A program made the position numbers and the translations under genes. DNA of 64,000 bases from Dastarcus helophoroides (taxonomy: Eukaryota; Arthropoda; Insecta; Coleoptera; Bothrideridae). Each line of letters begins with the position of its first letter. The stretch's first letter is position 1. Below are positions 12,351 through 23,055 of this stretch, piece after piece. Under the pieces are notes generated by a model, which was not told the origin of the DNA, searched no databases, and saw nothing but the letters and a program-made list of their open reading frames with translations. Where the stretch lies: contig CM053328.1 of NCBI GenBank assembly GCA_028583605.1, forward strand, positions 33,649,578-33,713,577. The letters run 5' to 3'.

Positions 12351-14559
12351 TAAATCGAAAACTGAAAATGTAAAAATTTTCAAAAGAATCTGAAAATTTC
12401 AAACGATGCTAAAATTGTCAAGAAATTTAACATTTTTTTTATTAAAGAACTAAATTTTCAAAAAAAAACCAAATGTTTTGAAAAGTAGTTCTAATTTAAT
12501 TACAAAAAATGTAATTCTGAAAGTCAGAATTTTCAAAAAATAAAAAATTTTGAAATTTCGAGAAAAGAAAAAAAATTTTAAAATAAGTGAAATTTTAAAA
12601 TAATTTTGTGATTTGGAAAAATCTGAATTTTTAAAACAGTTATAATTTTGAAATAAAGTGAAAATTTTCAACAAAAAAAGTAGTCGACAATTTGAAAAGA
12701 AAACGCCGAAATTTTCAAGAAAAAAATTCTAACGTTTTTATCAAAGTGAAATGTTTGGAAAAATCACAAATTTTAAAAATAAAGGAATTTTAAAAATGTG
12801 AAAACTTTTTTAAAAAGAAAAAGAAGTTACAATTTTCAAAATTTTAGAATTTTTTAGAAATTAAAAGTTGAAATAGAGAAATTTTCATGACAAGTTTAAA
12901 TTTAAAAAAAATCAGAATTTTCAAAGAAACGGTCAAAATTTGAAAAAAATTTTTAACTTTTTAAAAAAGTCAGACTAGATTTTGTAAAAATGTCAAACTT
13001 GAAAAAGTCGAAATTAAAAAAGCGAAGTTTTGAAAAATTATGGAATTTTGAAAAAAAGTCAAAATTTTCAATAGAATTCGAAATGAAAAAAAGTGAAATT
13101 TCGAAAAAAATCGAAATTGTGGAAAACAGACGAATTTTGAGGAAATACCAAAATTTGTAACAGTCGAAATTTTGAAAAATATCGCCTTTTTCATAAAAAG
13201 TAAAAATATTCAATAAAAATATTTCCATAAATGGGGAAATTCTGAAAAACTCGATATTTAAAAAAGAGTTGTAATTTTGAAAAATAGAAAAAAATTTCAA
13301 GACAAAATTGAGAAAATAATTTGAAAAAAAACGACATCTTTTTAAAAAAGGCAAACTTTTTGAAATCGTACTAATTTAATTTAAAATTTAAATTTAATTT
13401 TAAAGAAAATAAAGATTTTCAAAAAGGATCGAAATTTCGTAGTAAAAATTTCAAAAAGGATAAAATTTTGAAATAAGGCTAAAATTGAAAAAGTCAAAAT
13501 CTTAAACAAAATTGTAAAATTTCAAAGGTTGCTGCAATTTTCAAGAAAAATTAAGATGTTTTTTTAAAAAACAAAATTTTTAAAAAGCCAAAATTTTTGA
13601 AAAGAAGTTCTAATTTAATTTAAAAAATGTAATTCTAAAGTCAGGATTACCAAAAAAAATTCGAAATTTTGAGTAATAGCCAATATTTCAAAAATAAGGG
13701 AGGTTTTGAAAGAATTTTGTGATTTGAAAAATCTAAAATTTCAAAAAAGTTCTAATTTTCAAATAAAGTAAAAATTTTTAACAAAAAAAATCAACAATTT
13801 AAAAAAACGCGAAATTTTCAAAAAAATATTCGAAAGTTTTTATCAAAATGTTCAAAATATTCAGAAAAATTATTACAAATTTCGGAATCTTAAAAACAAA
13901 GAATTTTAAAAATGTCAAAAATTTTTTGAAAAGAAAAGTTGAAATTTTTAAAATTTTCAAATTTTAAAAAAATCAAAAGTCGAAATATTGAAATTTTCAT
14001 AATAAATTTAAATTTCAAAAAAAAAAAATTCAAAATTTTCGTAGGAAAGGTCAAAATATTGAAAAACTTGTTAAAAAAGTCAGACTAGATTTTGTAAAAA
14101 TGGCAAACTTTAAAAAAATCGGTATCTAAAAAAAGCGAAATTTTAAAAAATTATCAAATTTTGAAAATTTCTGGAGTTCTACTAATTCTCAAAAAAAGTC
14201 AAAATTTTCAATAGGATTTGAAAGGTAAAAAAATGAAATTTTCAAAAAATTCCAAATTTTAGAAAAAACCGAAATGTTGAAAATTTTTGAAAAAAATCGA
14301 AATTTTGAACAGACGAATTTTGGGAAAATTTCAAATTTTTAATAGCCGAAATTTTAAAAAATATCGACATTTTCATAAATAGTTAAAATTTTCAATAAAG
14401 TCAAGATTTCCAAGAAAGTGAATACAAATTTTGACCTCTGAAAAAAGTGGATATTTTGAAAAATTCGAATTTTGTTAAAAAGTTTTGAAAACCGATTAAT
14501 CAAAATTAAAATATGCAAACAAAGTAAGCATTTCGAAATCACAGACCTAATTGGCATTC

Positions 14560-17050
14560 CATTTTCAGCATTTAAAACTTAAAATCAAAATTTAAAATAC
14601 TTCAAATTCAAAATTTTAAATATTTTCACTTTAATCTCAAATGTTTATAAAATATTTTTTATAAAAATTCAAGATTAAACTTCGGATTAGGGAAAAAAGC
14701 TCAAATTTCGAGAAAAAACTAACGTTTATAAAAATAAACTTTGGTTTAATACAAAATTTTAGAACAAATTCGTGATTTTTAAGAGAATTTGGAATTAAAA
14801 AAATATGCAATTTTCAAGTTTAAACATGATGATGAAAATTTCTAATTTTTGGTAGCGAAGGTATTGAAATTACTCAAAAATTTGAAACTTTTCTCATTTC
14901 GAATTTGGAAACTTGGTTCGAAATTTTGAGAATTCTGTTTTGGTTTTTATTTGGAAAGTTTTATTATTGACTCAAAAATTACACTTTTTTAAAAATATTG
15001 ATTTTATCTCTGGAAGTTTGGACTTTTTGTTGAAAAAAGTAAAAATTAAGCTAAATTACCTAAAAGCATTTTTCAAATAATTCTACTTTCTTCTAAAAAT
15101 TTCACTTTCAATTTTGGGATTTGGAGGAATTTTTAAATTTTTTTGAATTTTTTCTTAAAATTATTGTTTTTTTGTTTAGTTTTTGTAATTTCCACTTTAA
15201 ACCTGACATGTGTTCCTGACATGTGTTCTTAAAGCCTGTATTTTTTTGGAAATTTTTATTTTTTTCAAAATTAGGTAAAAGTTACAATTGTTGTTTTTTT
15301 TTATATCTCAATTTGAAAATGAAGTTATTTTGATTTAAATTTTTTATGGCCATTTTAAAATTTGAACTTCTGTTATAAAATTTCATGTCAGATCATTCAT
15401 TCAAAGAAGTATTAACTCAAAATTTAAACTTTTTTGTTGACCTTTCGACATTTTTCTCGAAATTTTTGGTAAAACTTGGTTTTTTTTATAAAGTATGTGT
15501 TTAAAAATTTAAATACAAATCTTGTCCCCTGAAACCAAGAAAGATTAAAAAACACAACATCTCTCTGAATATGATAGCTTGGCTATTGAAACGCGTTAGA
15601 GCAACCTTTGTTGTGTTTTTTAATCTTTCTTGGTTTCAGGGGATACGATTTTTATTCCAATTTTTGAAGTCCGTTCCATCAAAAAGAAATATGTGTTTGT
15701 TGTGAAATATCTTTTTTTTCAAAACTTCAAATTAAAACTTGAAATCTTTACAATTTTTTGTAAAATTTTAGTATTTTTCTATCATATGTTTCTTATTTTT
15801 ATGTTACAAATTTTTTGATTTGGAAATTAAAGTTGAAGATTAATTTTAATTTTTTCTCGCAATTGCAGTTTAAACTCAAAAACATTTTTCAAAATTTGAA
15901 TTTTACAATCGAAATTTTTACTTTCTTCTGGTAATTTTGTGTTTAACAGATTATTAAAATCCTAAATTTTTCGTTAAATTTTAAATTAAAAGCTTTATCT
16001 TAAATTCTGACATAAAAGTTAGAACATAAATATTTCTGAAGTAATTTATTCTAATAATTTACATTTATGCACCAAATTTGGACTATTTTTAAAAGATTTC
16101 GTGTTTAAATTTGAAAAGTTGACCTTTTTCTAGACATTTTAAATTAACCTGGTTATTATTTCAAAGTTCCCAATTTTTTTCGACCTTCAAATATTCAACG
16201 TTGTTCTCTAAATTTTGAGTGACAACTGAAATATGTTTTTATAAATTAATCAGCTAATACATTCAAAGTCTTTACCTTTTAAACTCAAAATTTTAACCTG
16301 AAATGCTTAGAAAAAAAATTACAAGATTCGGATTTTAAAACTAAAAATCGAAACTTTGAAAAAAAGTAAAATTTGAAAATTGAACTTGAACTTTTGACAT
16401 AATATTCTTGGGAAATAGTAAGAGATAAAATTTGAAATTTTAAGTTTAATGTGAACATTTCGAGATTAAAGTTGAAAGAGGTAAGGTCAAAAGGTCGAAA
16501 TTTCCAAATTATGGTAGAAATTTTGAGAATACGTTTTAGTCGAAGTTCCGGGAACAAGTTTTTCGGGATTCAACTCAAAATTTCAACGTTTAATGCAAAA
16601 TATTTTGAAAAAGTACAAATTTCAAGATAGAATTCACCTTTCTTTTCAAAATCGAAATAAAGAGCAAATGAATCGAAGTTGTTACTATAAAAAAATCCTT
16701 TTTTTTTCAAAGACTGATTTCGAAAATTCTACTGAAACCTCGATTTTAAAAAAGTACATATTTTGAAATTGAAGTAGAGGAGATTTTAGAAGAAATGTTG
16801 ATTGGGTGAGATTTCGAAGGCGAATTTACTATTCTGAGCAAGCACTTAAATTTTTACAAGAAACATAGAAATGTTGAATTTTAAATCAAACCTCTCATTT
16901 TTTTTTGTGAAGTGTTTAATCTAAAGTCGTAATTTTGAACTGTAAGCTTTTCAGTTTGAGAAAAAAGCATAAATGTTATGTTTGGACTGGAGATTTATAA
17001 TTTTTTTTTTGAAATTTCAATTTTAAAGTTAATATTTTTGCTTCATTGGG
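14560..17050. repeat. Mixed-polarity degenerate AT repeat
   Basis: Same vocabulary as the flanking fields, but alternating: mainly T-rich on + from about 14900 to 16260, then A-rich to about 17000. No gene was recognised. It is interrupted by a foldback copy at 15518-15690. Confidence 0.55.
15518..15690. mobile_element. Foldback repeat copy 2 with hammerhead-like core
   Basis: Left arm CTTGTCCCCTGAAACCAAGA at about 15522; right arm TCTTTCTTGGTTTCAGGGGA ending near 15644, followed by the outer terminus fragment AAGTCCGTTCCATCAAAAAG. The centre on + reads CTCT, CTGAATA, a hairpin TGATAGCTTGGCTATT, GAAACGCGTTAGAGC (15562-15604). The core box has one change (CTGAATA instead of CTGAAGA), predicted to inactivate it. 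Confidence 0.75.
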
Positions 17051-17640
17051 AATTTAACAGCTCTACTTTAAATAGACTTTTGTCAATTTTACAAACCATG
17101 ATTTTGTGTACACTGTTTGTAACTTTGGACAGTTGATTGTAGTATATTTTGTATCTGTTGACTTTTTACGTAGTACATTCATTTTATTGCATTTAATTAA
17201 CTGTAAACTAATTTTATAAATTGATAAAGTGTCTAGCGTTGTGTCTCTGTCGTGCTATCCCATGACAACTTTCCTGTTCAGGATTTTTTTGCTTAAAATG
17301 AAATTTATTTTAACTTAGCAGCTAGCAGAAATAACACAATGTTTAATAGAAGCCCTGTTATCGACTTTATATCTAAAACAAAACAAATCCATTTCTTAAT
17401 TTAACTTGAAATTGCATAAACTGTCTGTAACTTTGGATAGTTGATTACACAGATTTTTTTTTAATAGTACTTTAGATCGTTTTGTGTTATTACCTTTGTA
17501 TATATAATATTAAAGAGGGTATTTTTGTTAATTATTGATGGATAAATGCATAACCTAAATCTCTGGATATCGAAACAATTCTATGATAAGACCCTAAGCT
17601 TGCATAGTAAACTCAATTAATGAATGCACCGGTAAATGGG
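17050..17640. other. AT-rich stretch with a short direct repeat
   Basis: CTGTTTGTAACTTTGGACAG, then TTGATTG (about 17119), recurs as CTGTCTGTAACTTTGGATAG, then TTGATTA (about 17421), an offset of 302 bp. No gene is visible. The repeat may mark the internal structure of the element whose 3' tail follows. Confidence 0.5.
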
Positions 17641-17757
17641 CACGGTCCAAGATGGAAAGCGTGTTTTCTAGAACATCAAACCTTGAGGAAGTAAAATAGT
17701 ATACAATTTTCTAGAAAAATTTCACGCAGACGAAGTCACGGGTAACAGCTAGTTTTC
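17640..17757 (+). mobile_element. Retroelement 3'-tail relic (RTE/SINE-like)
   Basis: Contains AATTTCACGCAGACGAAGTC, then ACGGGTAACAGCTAG, the kind of sequence that ends many insect RTE-type LINEs and their SINE partners. A second relic lies inverted at 1134-1172. No RT coding sequence remains. Identification is by resemblance only. Confidence 0.4.
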
Positions 17758-17879
17758 AAATAATTGTATTGTATACCTGAAGCATGCAAATTTAGCATCA
17801 ATTTGGATGAATAGTCACAAAATTGTGTGTTCGTTTCTCCCATCAATTCTATGCAACAGAAGGCTTTAATTCTGTCGCA

Positions 17880-17990
17880 ATACGATACATCCATTTTTCA
17901 AACATTGTTTATAAAATGAACGATGTATCGATATTTTTTGAGCTTTACCATCGATGTTTAAACATCGATGTTTTTGAAACATCGAGAACT
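17880..17990. repeat. Cluster of ATCGAT palindromes
   Basis: ATCGATGTTTAAACATCGAT is a perfect 20-bp palindrome (about 17950-17969). Around it are GATGTATCGATATTTT, ACCATCGATG, TTTTTGAAACATCGAG and AACTATCG. The density of ATCGAT/CATCGA is far above background here. It may be the inner part of a small palindromic MITE or a cluster of protein-binding sites. Confidence 0.45.
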
Positions 17991-17999
17991 ATCGTTTGT

Positions 18000-18655
18000 A
18001 TCCCTAGCTACAAAAAGGTCATCATAGCCAGTAACGGACCCCTGGCACTCACACTGCGAACCCCAAGAGGTATATGGGCCCCAGATCAGGAAATTCTGAC
18101 GTAACGAATAAATTGCGTCACTTAGTGATGATGGATAAGCTATCATTTGGACGAAAAAACTGAAAAATCATCTCCCTGAAGCTGAAACCTCAATTGCTAA
18201 CTGAAAAAAGACACTGATGATAATCTGGAATATACGATGGACAATTTGCGTTATTCATTAGTAGTGGCATCATACGGTTATATAACTTTTAAAACAATTT
18301 GAAGGATGATGAAAAATCATCCCGATGAAGACTCGAACAATACAATATTAGAAAACTATGTAAGGTGATTAATGATTTGACAAACTTTTTCAATGTTACA
18401 CCGCTTCTGGATATAAATATGTATATGTAAATGTTAAAAAATATCCTCCATTTGACGTGTCATCCATCTTAGACGCACTTTTCAGATAAACAGCCATTTA
18501 TTTTAATGTGAAATCTTAATGGCCTATTATGCCCACAAACTATTATTCTTGTACGATTTTAAAGATATTATTTTGATTTATCGATGCAAATTAGAAATGT
18601 CGAATGTGCTTTAACTGTTTCTGTTGTTTTCGATGTGTGTCGATTTTTTTGGGCG
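18000..18655. other. Less AT-rich non-coding stretch
   Basis: A GC-richer patch at about 18030-18090 (ACGGACCCCTGGCACTC, AGGTATATGGGCCCCAGATC) may be a hAT-type end or a random patch. Overlapping frames on both strands (17823-18104 +, 17958-18146 -) have no recognised motif. The rest is AT-rich with nothing seen. Confidence 0.35.
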
Positions 18656-18659
18656 TATT

Positions 18660-18730
18660 TCGTAATTATCAGTTTATATATAGACGAAAACTGCGGAGAT
18701 CCATCCTAATCGTATATGAAATTTTATCGG
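18660..18730 (+). promoter_or_regulatory. Candidate alternative promoter and non-coding first exon (proximal)
   Basis: Seen: TATATATAG at about 18675, a GC-richer stretch (CTGCGGAGATCC) downstream, then a near-perfect donor CGG/GTAAGTAC with GT at 18731. A short ATG frame (18716) would hit a stop soon after splicing to 28670, so this would be untranslated. It is one of two sites in the upstream 28 kb combining a TATA-like box with a strong donor at the right spacing. Entirely predictive. Confidence 0.28.
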
Positions 18731-18734
18731 GTAA

Positions 18735-20340
18735 GTACACTTTTTAACGGGAATTCATCTAACGTTACATTGCATATATTACCGACTCGTGCCAACTAGG
18801 ATATTTTTAAATGTATTCGCGTTCAGTAGAGATGATTTTTTTTATTTTAAGTAAGACTGAGCACATGTTTTCAAAGCACTAAGCGATTCTATCTATAACA
18901 ATTATCTAATTTGCCGTCTTATGTTTAAAGTTTCCTGGAAATTCTCAAGAAGAAATCATTTATGTTAGCCTAATACTAAAAATAAGACAGACATCCTTGT
19001 TACGCTAATTTCAAAGTCTAATTAGTAACATGCATTGAGTTAATTTCTGTTTTAGCGAAATAGAATATTCAGATCAATGAAGTACTCGGAGCTTGATCTC
19101 GTTTTTTGTACATTAAGTTTATATTTAGAAAAATCACAACTATTCCTTTTGACGTCTATCCTTTGTAAGTTTGATTGTTCGAGTACCGCTGAAAAATAAA
19201 TTTATGATCAATTATGATTTATAAATAATAAAAAAAGTATTACGCATATAACTTATGCAGGTAAACCAGTTCATTAGCGGCATGTATATCGATTTCAAAT
19301 TACAATTTCGTATGCGTCAACGCCTCTATTCATTTGGTAAAAGAAGACTGTTTTGTTTTTGTTGTTTGACAAGCCGTAGCTTTATTCAATTTTATTTTAC
19401 ACGTTTTACCTTAAAAGCAACAAATCAAAATATAAAATTATCCACAAAAAAACTTGCCGATTCAAGGTGAACGAAATTTAATACATTATTAGCATTAGGT
19501 TACACATTTACATAGTTCGCCTCGAAATATTTCTCGAAAGTTCAACTTTAGTTCCGAAATTTTGACTGGGCTTGAAATTTCAAGTTTAGTTTCGAAATTT
19601 TAACTTTAAGCAGAAAATTTTTTAAAAAATTTTTAATTCATACATATAAAAAGGGGAAGTTCCTGGGAAAGAAGCATCCTTTAAACAAGCCCGGATTTAA
19701 GACCATTGGAGCAATTAGGCCCAATCGTGCCCCGCACTTGAAATGGCCCCGCATCATCACCACCAAAATTAACAAGAAGTTATTTTTCGAAATTCAAAGC
19801 AAATTGCTTTTGACGTTAAAACAAAAGAGGAAATTTCAGAAAAAGACGAAATTTCCAAAGGTTGATTCTTGTGAAAAAAGTGGCAATTTCCATAACAATT
19901 CTTTAGATAAAAAATATTGCAGCTTTCAAAGATATTTCTCTCAGAATATTTATTTTATTTAAATGTTAACATATTCTTGAAATTTACAAGAACACTTTTT
20001 CTCAAAATTTTCTAAAAATATTATTCTCAGATTTAGATTTCTATTTAAACTTACTATCTAACTTTTAAACAAGTAAACATCCAAAAACATATCGAATTTT
20101 GAGATGGCAGTCAAAAATTTTTACAATTAGATGAATTTCGAACAATAATTTAAAATTACTCGGAATTAAATTTAAAAAAGAAAAAACACATAATTAACAA
20201 AATGGATTTCGAAAAAGACACGATTTTTGAAAATTATATACAATTTAAAAAAATTAAGGGAAAAAGATGACATCTTTAGAAAATATTAGAGCTTTCTACG
20301 AGAATATCCAATTTTAAAATTAAAATGGGAATTTTGAAAA
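18735..20340. other. Non-coding stretch grading into degenerate A-rich repeat
   Basis: 18735-19480 is AT-rich unique-looking DNA; the 19255-19470 frame has no recognisable domain. From 19500 the AAATTT(T/C)GA vocabulary returns. A GC-richer patch at 19690-19760 (CCCGGATTTAAGACCATTGG, then GCCCCGCAC) resembles transposon-relic sequence, but no ends were found. Confidence 0.4.
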
Positions 20341-23055
20341 TAAGATAATGATTTTTCCTTAATCTTCGACTTAATTTCTAAATTCTAAACGTCTCAAAAA
20401 GTTTAGATTTATGTTTTTCTTTTCGAAAGTGTTTTTTATTTTCAAAAAATATTGTTACGCTTTCAAATATAAGTTCTTTCTTCAATCTTTGACTTAAATT
20501 CCAAATTCTGAACGTTTCAAAAAGTTAGGATTTTTGTTTTTCTATTCGAAAGTGTTTTTTTTTCTCAAAATTTTGTTACGGTTTTAAATATCAGTTTTTT
20601 CTTCAATCTTCGGCTTAGGTTCTAAATTCTGTACGTTTCAAAAAGTTTAGATTTTTGTTTTTCTTTCCGAAAGTGTTTTTTTTTTCAAAAATATTGTTAC
20701 GCTTCCAAATATCAGTTTTTTCTTCAATCTTCGGCTTAAGTTCTAAATTCCGTACATTTCAAAAAGTTTAGATTTTTGTTTGTCTTTTCGAAAGTGTGTT
20801 TTTTCTCAAAATTTTGTTACGCTTCCAAATATCAGTTTTTTCTTCAATCTTCGGCTTAAGTTCTAAATGCTGTACGTTTCAAAAAGTTTAGATTTTTGTT
20901 TTTCTTTCCGAAAGTGTTCTTTTTTCAAAAAATATTGTTACGCTTTCAAATATTGGTTCTTTCTTCAATCTTCGATTTAAATTCCAAATTCTGAACATTT
21001 CAAAGAGTTTAGATTTTTGTTTTTCTTTTCGAAAGTGTTTTTTTTTTCTCTAAATTTTGTTACGCTTTCAAATATTAGTTTTTTCTTCAATCTTCGACTT
21101 AAATTCCGAATTCGGAACGTTTTGAAAAAGTTAAAATCTTTGTTTTTCTTTTCAAAAGTGTTTTTTTTCTAAAAATATTGTTAAGCTTTTAAATATTAGC
21201 TTTTTCTTCAATTTTTGACTTAAGTTCTAAATTCCAAACGTCTCAAAAAGTTTGGATTTTTGTTTTTCTTTTTGAAAGTGTTTTTTTTTTCTTCAAAAGA
21301 TATTGTTACGCTTTTAAATATAAGTTCTTTCTTTAATCTTTGACTTAAATTCCAAATTCTGAACGTTTCAAAAAGTTAGGATTTTTGTTTTCGTTTCGAA
21401 AGTGTTTTTTTTTTCAAAAAATATTGTTACGCTTTCAAATATCAGTTTTTTCTTCAATCTTCGGCTTAGGTTCTAAATTCTGTACGTTTCAAAAAGTTTA
21501 GATTTTTGTTTGTCTTTTCGAAAGTGTTCTTTTTCTCAAAATTTTGTTACGCTTCCAAATATCAGTTTTTTTCTTCAATCTTCGACTTAAGTTCTAAATT
21601 CTGTACGTTTCAAAAAGTTTAGATTTTTGTTTTTCTTTCCGAAAGTGTTCTTTTTTAAAAAAATATTGTTACGCTTTCAAATATTGGTTCTTTCTTCAAT
21701 CTTCGATTTAAATTCCAAATTCTGAACATTTCAAAAAGTTTAGATTTTTGTTTTTCTTTTCGAAAGTGTTTTTTTTTCTCTAAATTTTGTTACGCTTTCA
21801 AATATTAGTTTTTTCTTCAATCTTCGCCTTAAATTCCGAATTCGGAACGTTTTGAAAAAGTTAAAATCTTTGTTTTTCTTTTCAAACGTGTTTTTTTTTT
21901 CTAAAAATATTATTACGCTTTCAAATATCAGTTTTTTCTTCAATCTTTGACTCAAGTTCTAAATTCTGAACGTTTCAAAAAGTTTGGATTTTTTTTTCTT
22001 TTCGAAAGGGTTTCATTTTCAAAAAATATTGTCACGCTTTCAAATATTAGTTCTTTCTTCAATCTTCGATTTAAATTCAAAATTCTGAACGTTTCAAAAA
22101 GTTTAGTTTTTTGATTTTCTTTTCTAAAGTTCTAAATTCCAAACGTCTCAAAAAGTTTGGATTTTTGTTTTTCTTTTTGAAAGTGTTTTTTTTTTTTTCT
22201 TCAAAAGATATTGTTACGCTTTTAAATATAAGTTCTTTCTTTAATCTTTGACTTAAATTCCAAATTCTGAACGTTTCAAAAAGTTAGGATTTTTGTTTTC
22301 GTTTCGAAAGTGTTTTTTTTTTTTCAAAAAATATTGTTACGCTTTCAAATATCAGTTTTTTCTTCAATCTTCGGCTTAGGTTCTAAATTCTGTACGTTTC
22401 AAAAAGTTTAGATTTTTGTTTGTCTTTTCGAAAGTGTTCTTTTTCTCAAAATTTTGTTACGCTTTCAAATATTAGTTTTTTCTTCAATCTTCGACTCAAG
22501 TTCTAAATTCTGAACGTTTCAAAAAGTTTAGATTTTTATTTTTCTTTTCGAAAGTGTTTTTTTTCAAAAAATATTGTTATGTTTTCAAATATTAGTTTTT
22601 TCTTCAATTTTTGACTTAAGTTCTAAATTCTGAACGTTTCAAAAAGTTTAGATTTTTGTTTTTCTTTTCGAAAGTGTTTTTTTTTCAAAAAATATTGTTA
22701 CGCTTTCAAATATTAGTTCTTTCTTCAATCTTTGATTTATATTCCAAATTCTGAACGTTTCAAAAAGTTTAGATCTTTGTTTTTCTTTTCGAAAGTGTTT
22801 TTTTCTCAAAAATTTGTTACGCTTTCAAATATTACTTTTTCTTCAATCTTCGACTTAAATTCCAAATTCGGAACGTTATGAAAAAGTTAGAATTTTTGTT
22901 TTTCTTTTCAAAAGTGTTTTTTTTTTTCAATAAATATTGTTACGCTTTCAAATATTAGTTTTTTCCTCAATCTTTGACTTAATTTTAAACTCTGAACGTT
23001 TCAAATGGTTTAAATTTTTGTTTTCTTTTCGATAGTGTTTGTTTTTCTCAAAATT
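20340..23055 (+). repeat. 120-bp satellite array, about 22 units
   Basis: The anchor TTCTTCAATCTTCGACTTAA and its variants recur near 20357, 20482, 20602, 20722, 20843, 20964, 21084, 21204, 21331, 21452, 21573, 21694, 21815, 21938, 22058, 22239, 22362, 22483, 22603, 22723, 22843 and 22965. The spacing is 120-121 bp apart from one truncated junction near 22125. Each unit also has AACGTTTCAAAAAGTTTAGA, TTTTTGTTTTTCTTTTCGAA and TATTGTTACGCTTTCAAATA. Differences sit mostly in homopolymer lengths. Frames within it (21740-21955 -) are repeat translations. Confidence 0.95.

Larger units (their letters stand above)
8880..14560 (-). repeat. A-rich degenerate minisatellite field (reverse orientation of 1200-6060)
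   Basis: The same word set as the upstream field but with the minus strand T-rich: AAAGTCGAAATTTTGAAAAA, AAATTTTGAGAAAA, TTTCAAAAAAGTCGAAA. Loose internal duplications are visible: the block around 11210-11490 (AATTTTGAATTAGAATTTTA, then AGTAAAAGTATTCAATAAAA) recurs around 11885-12170. Another block around 12960-13260 recurs around 14060-14390. Two foldback copies interrupt the field. Open frames such as 12953-13354 are Phe/Ile-rich repeat translations. Confidence 0.7.

Noticed and set aside
12953..13354. 133-residue minus-strand open frame
   Set aside because: Translation of the T-rich strand of the degenerate repeat (Phe/Ile/Leu-rich), with an overlapping frame on the same strand. No recognised family.
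17823..18104. 93-residue + frame in a less AT-rich stretch
   Set aside because: No motif, spans the ATCGAT palindrome cluster, and has a competing antisense frame. No splice signals support it as an exon.
20340..23055. Regularly spaced repeats as a possible CRISPR-like array
   Set aside because: Units are 120 bp and nearly identical along their whole length, with no unique spacers, in eukaryotic DNA with splice sites and animal transposons. It is a satellite.
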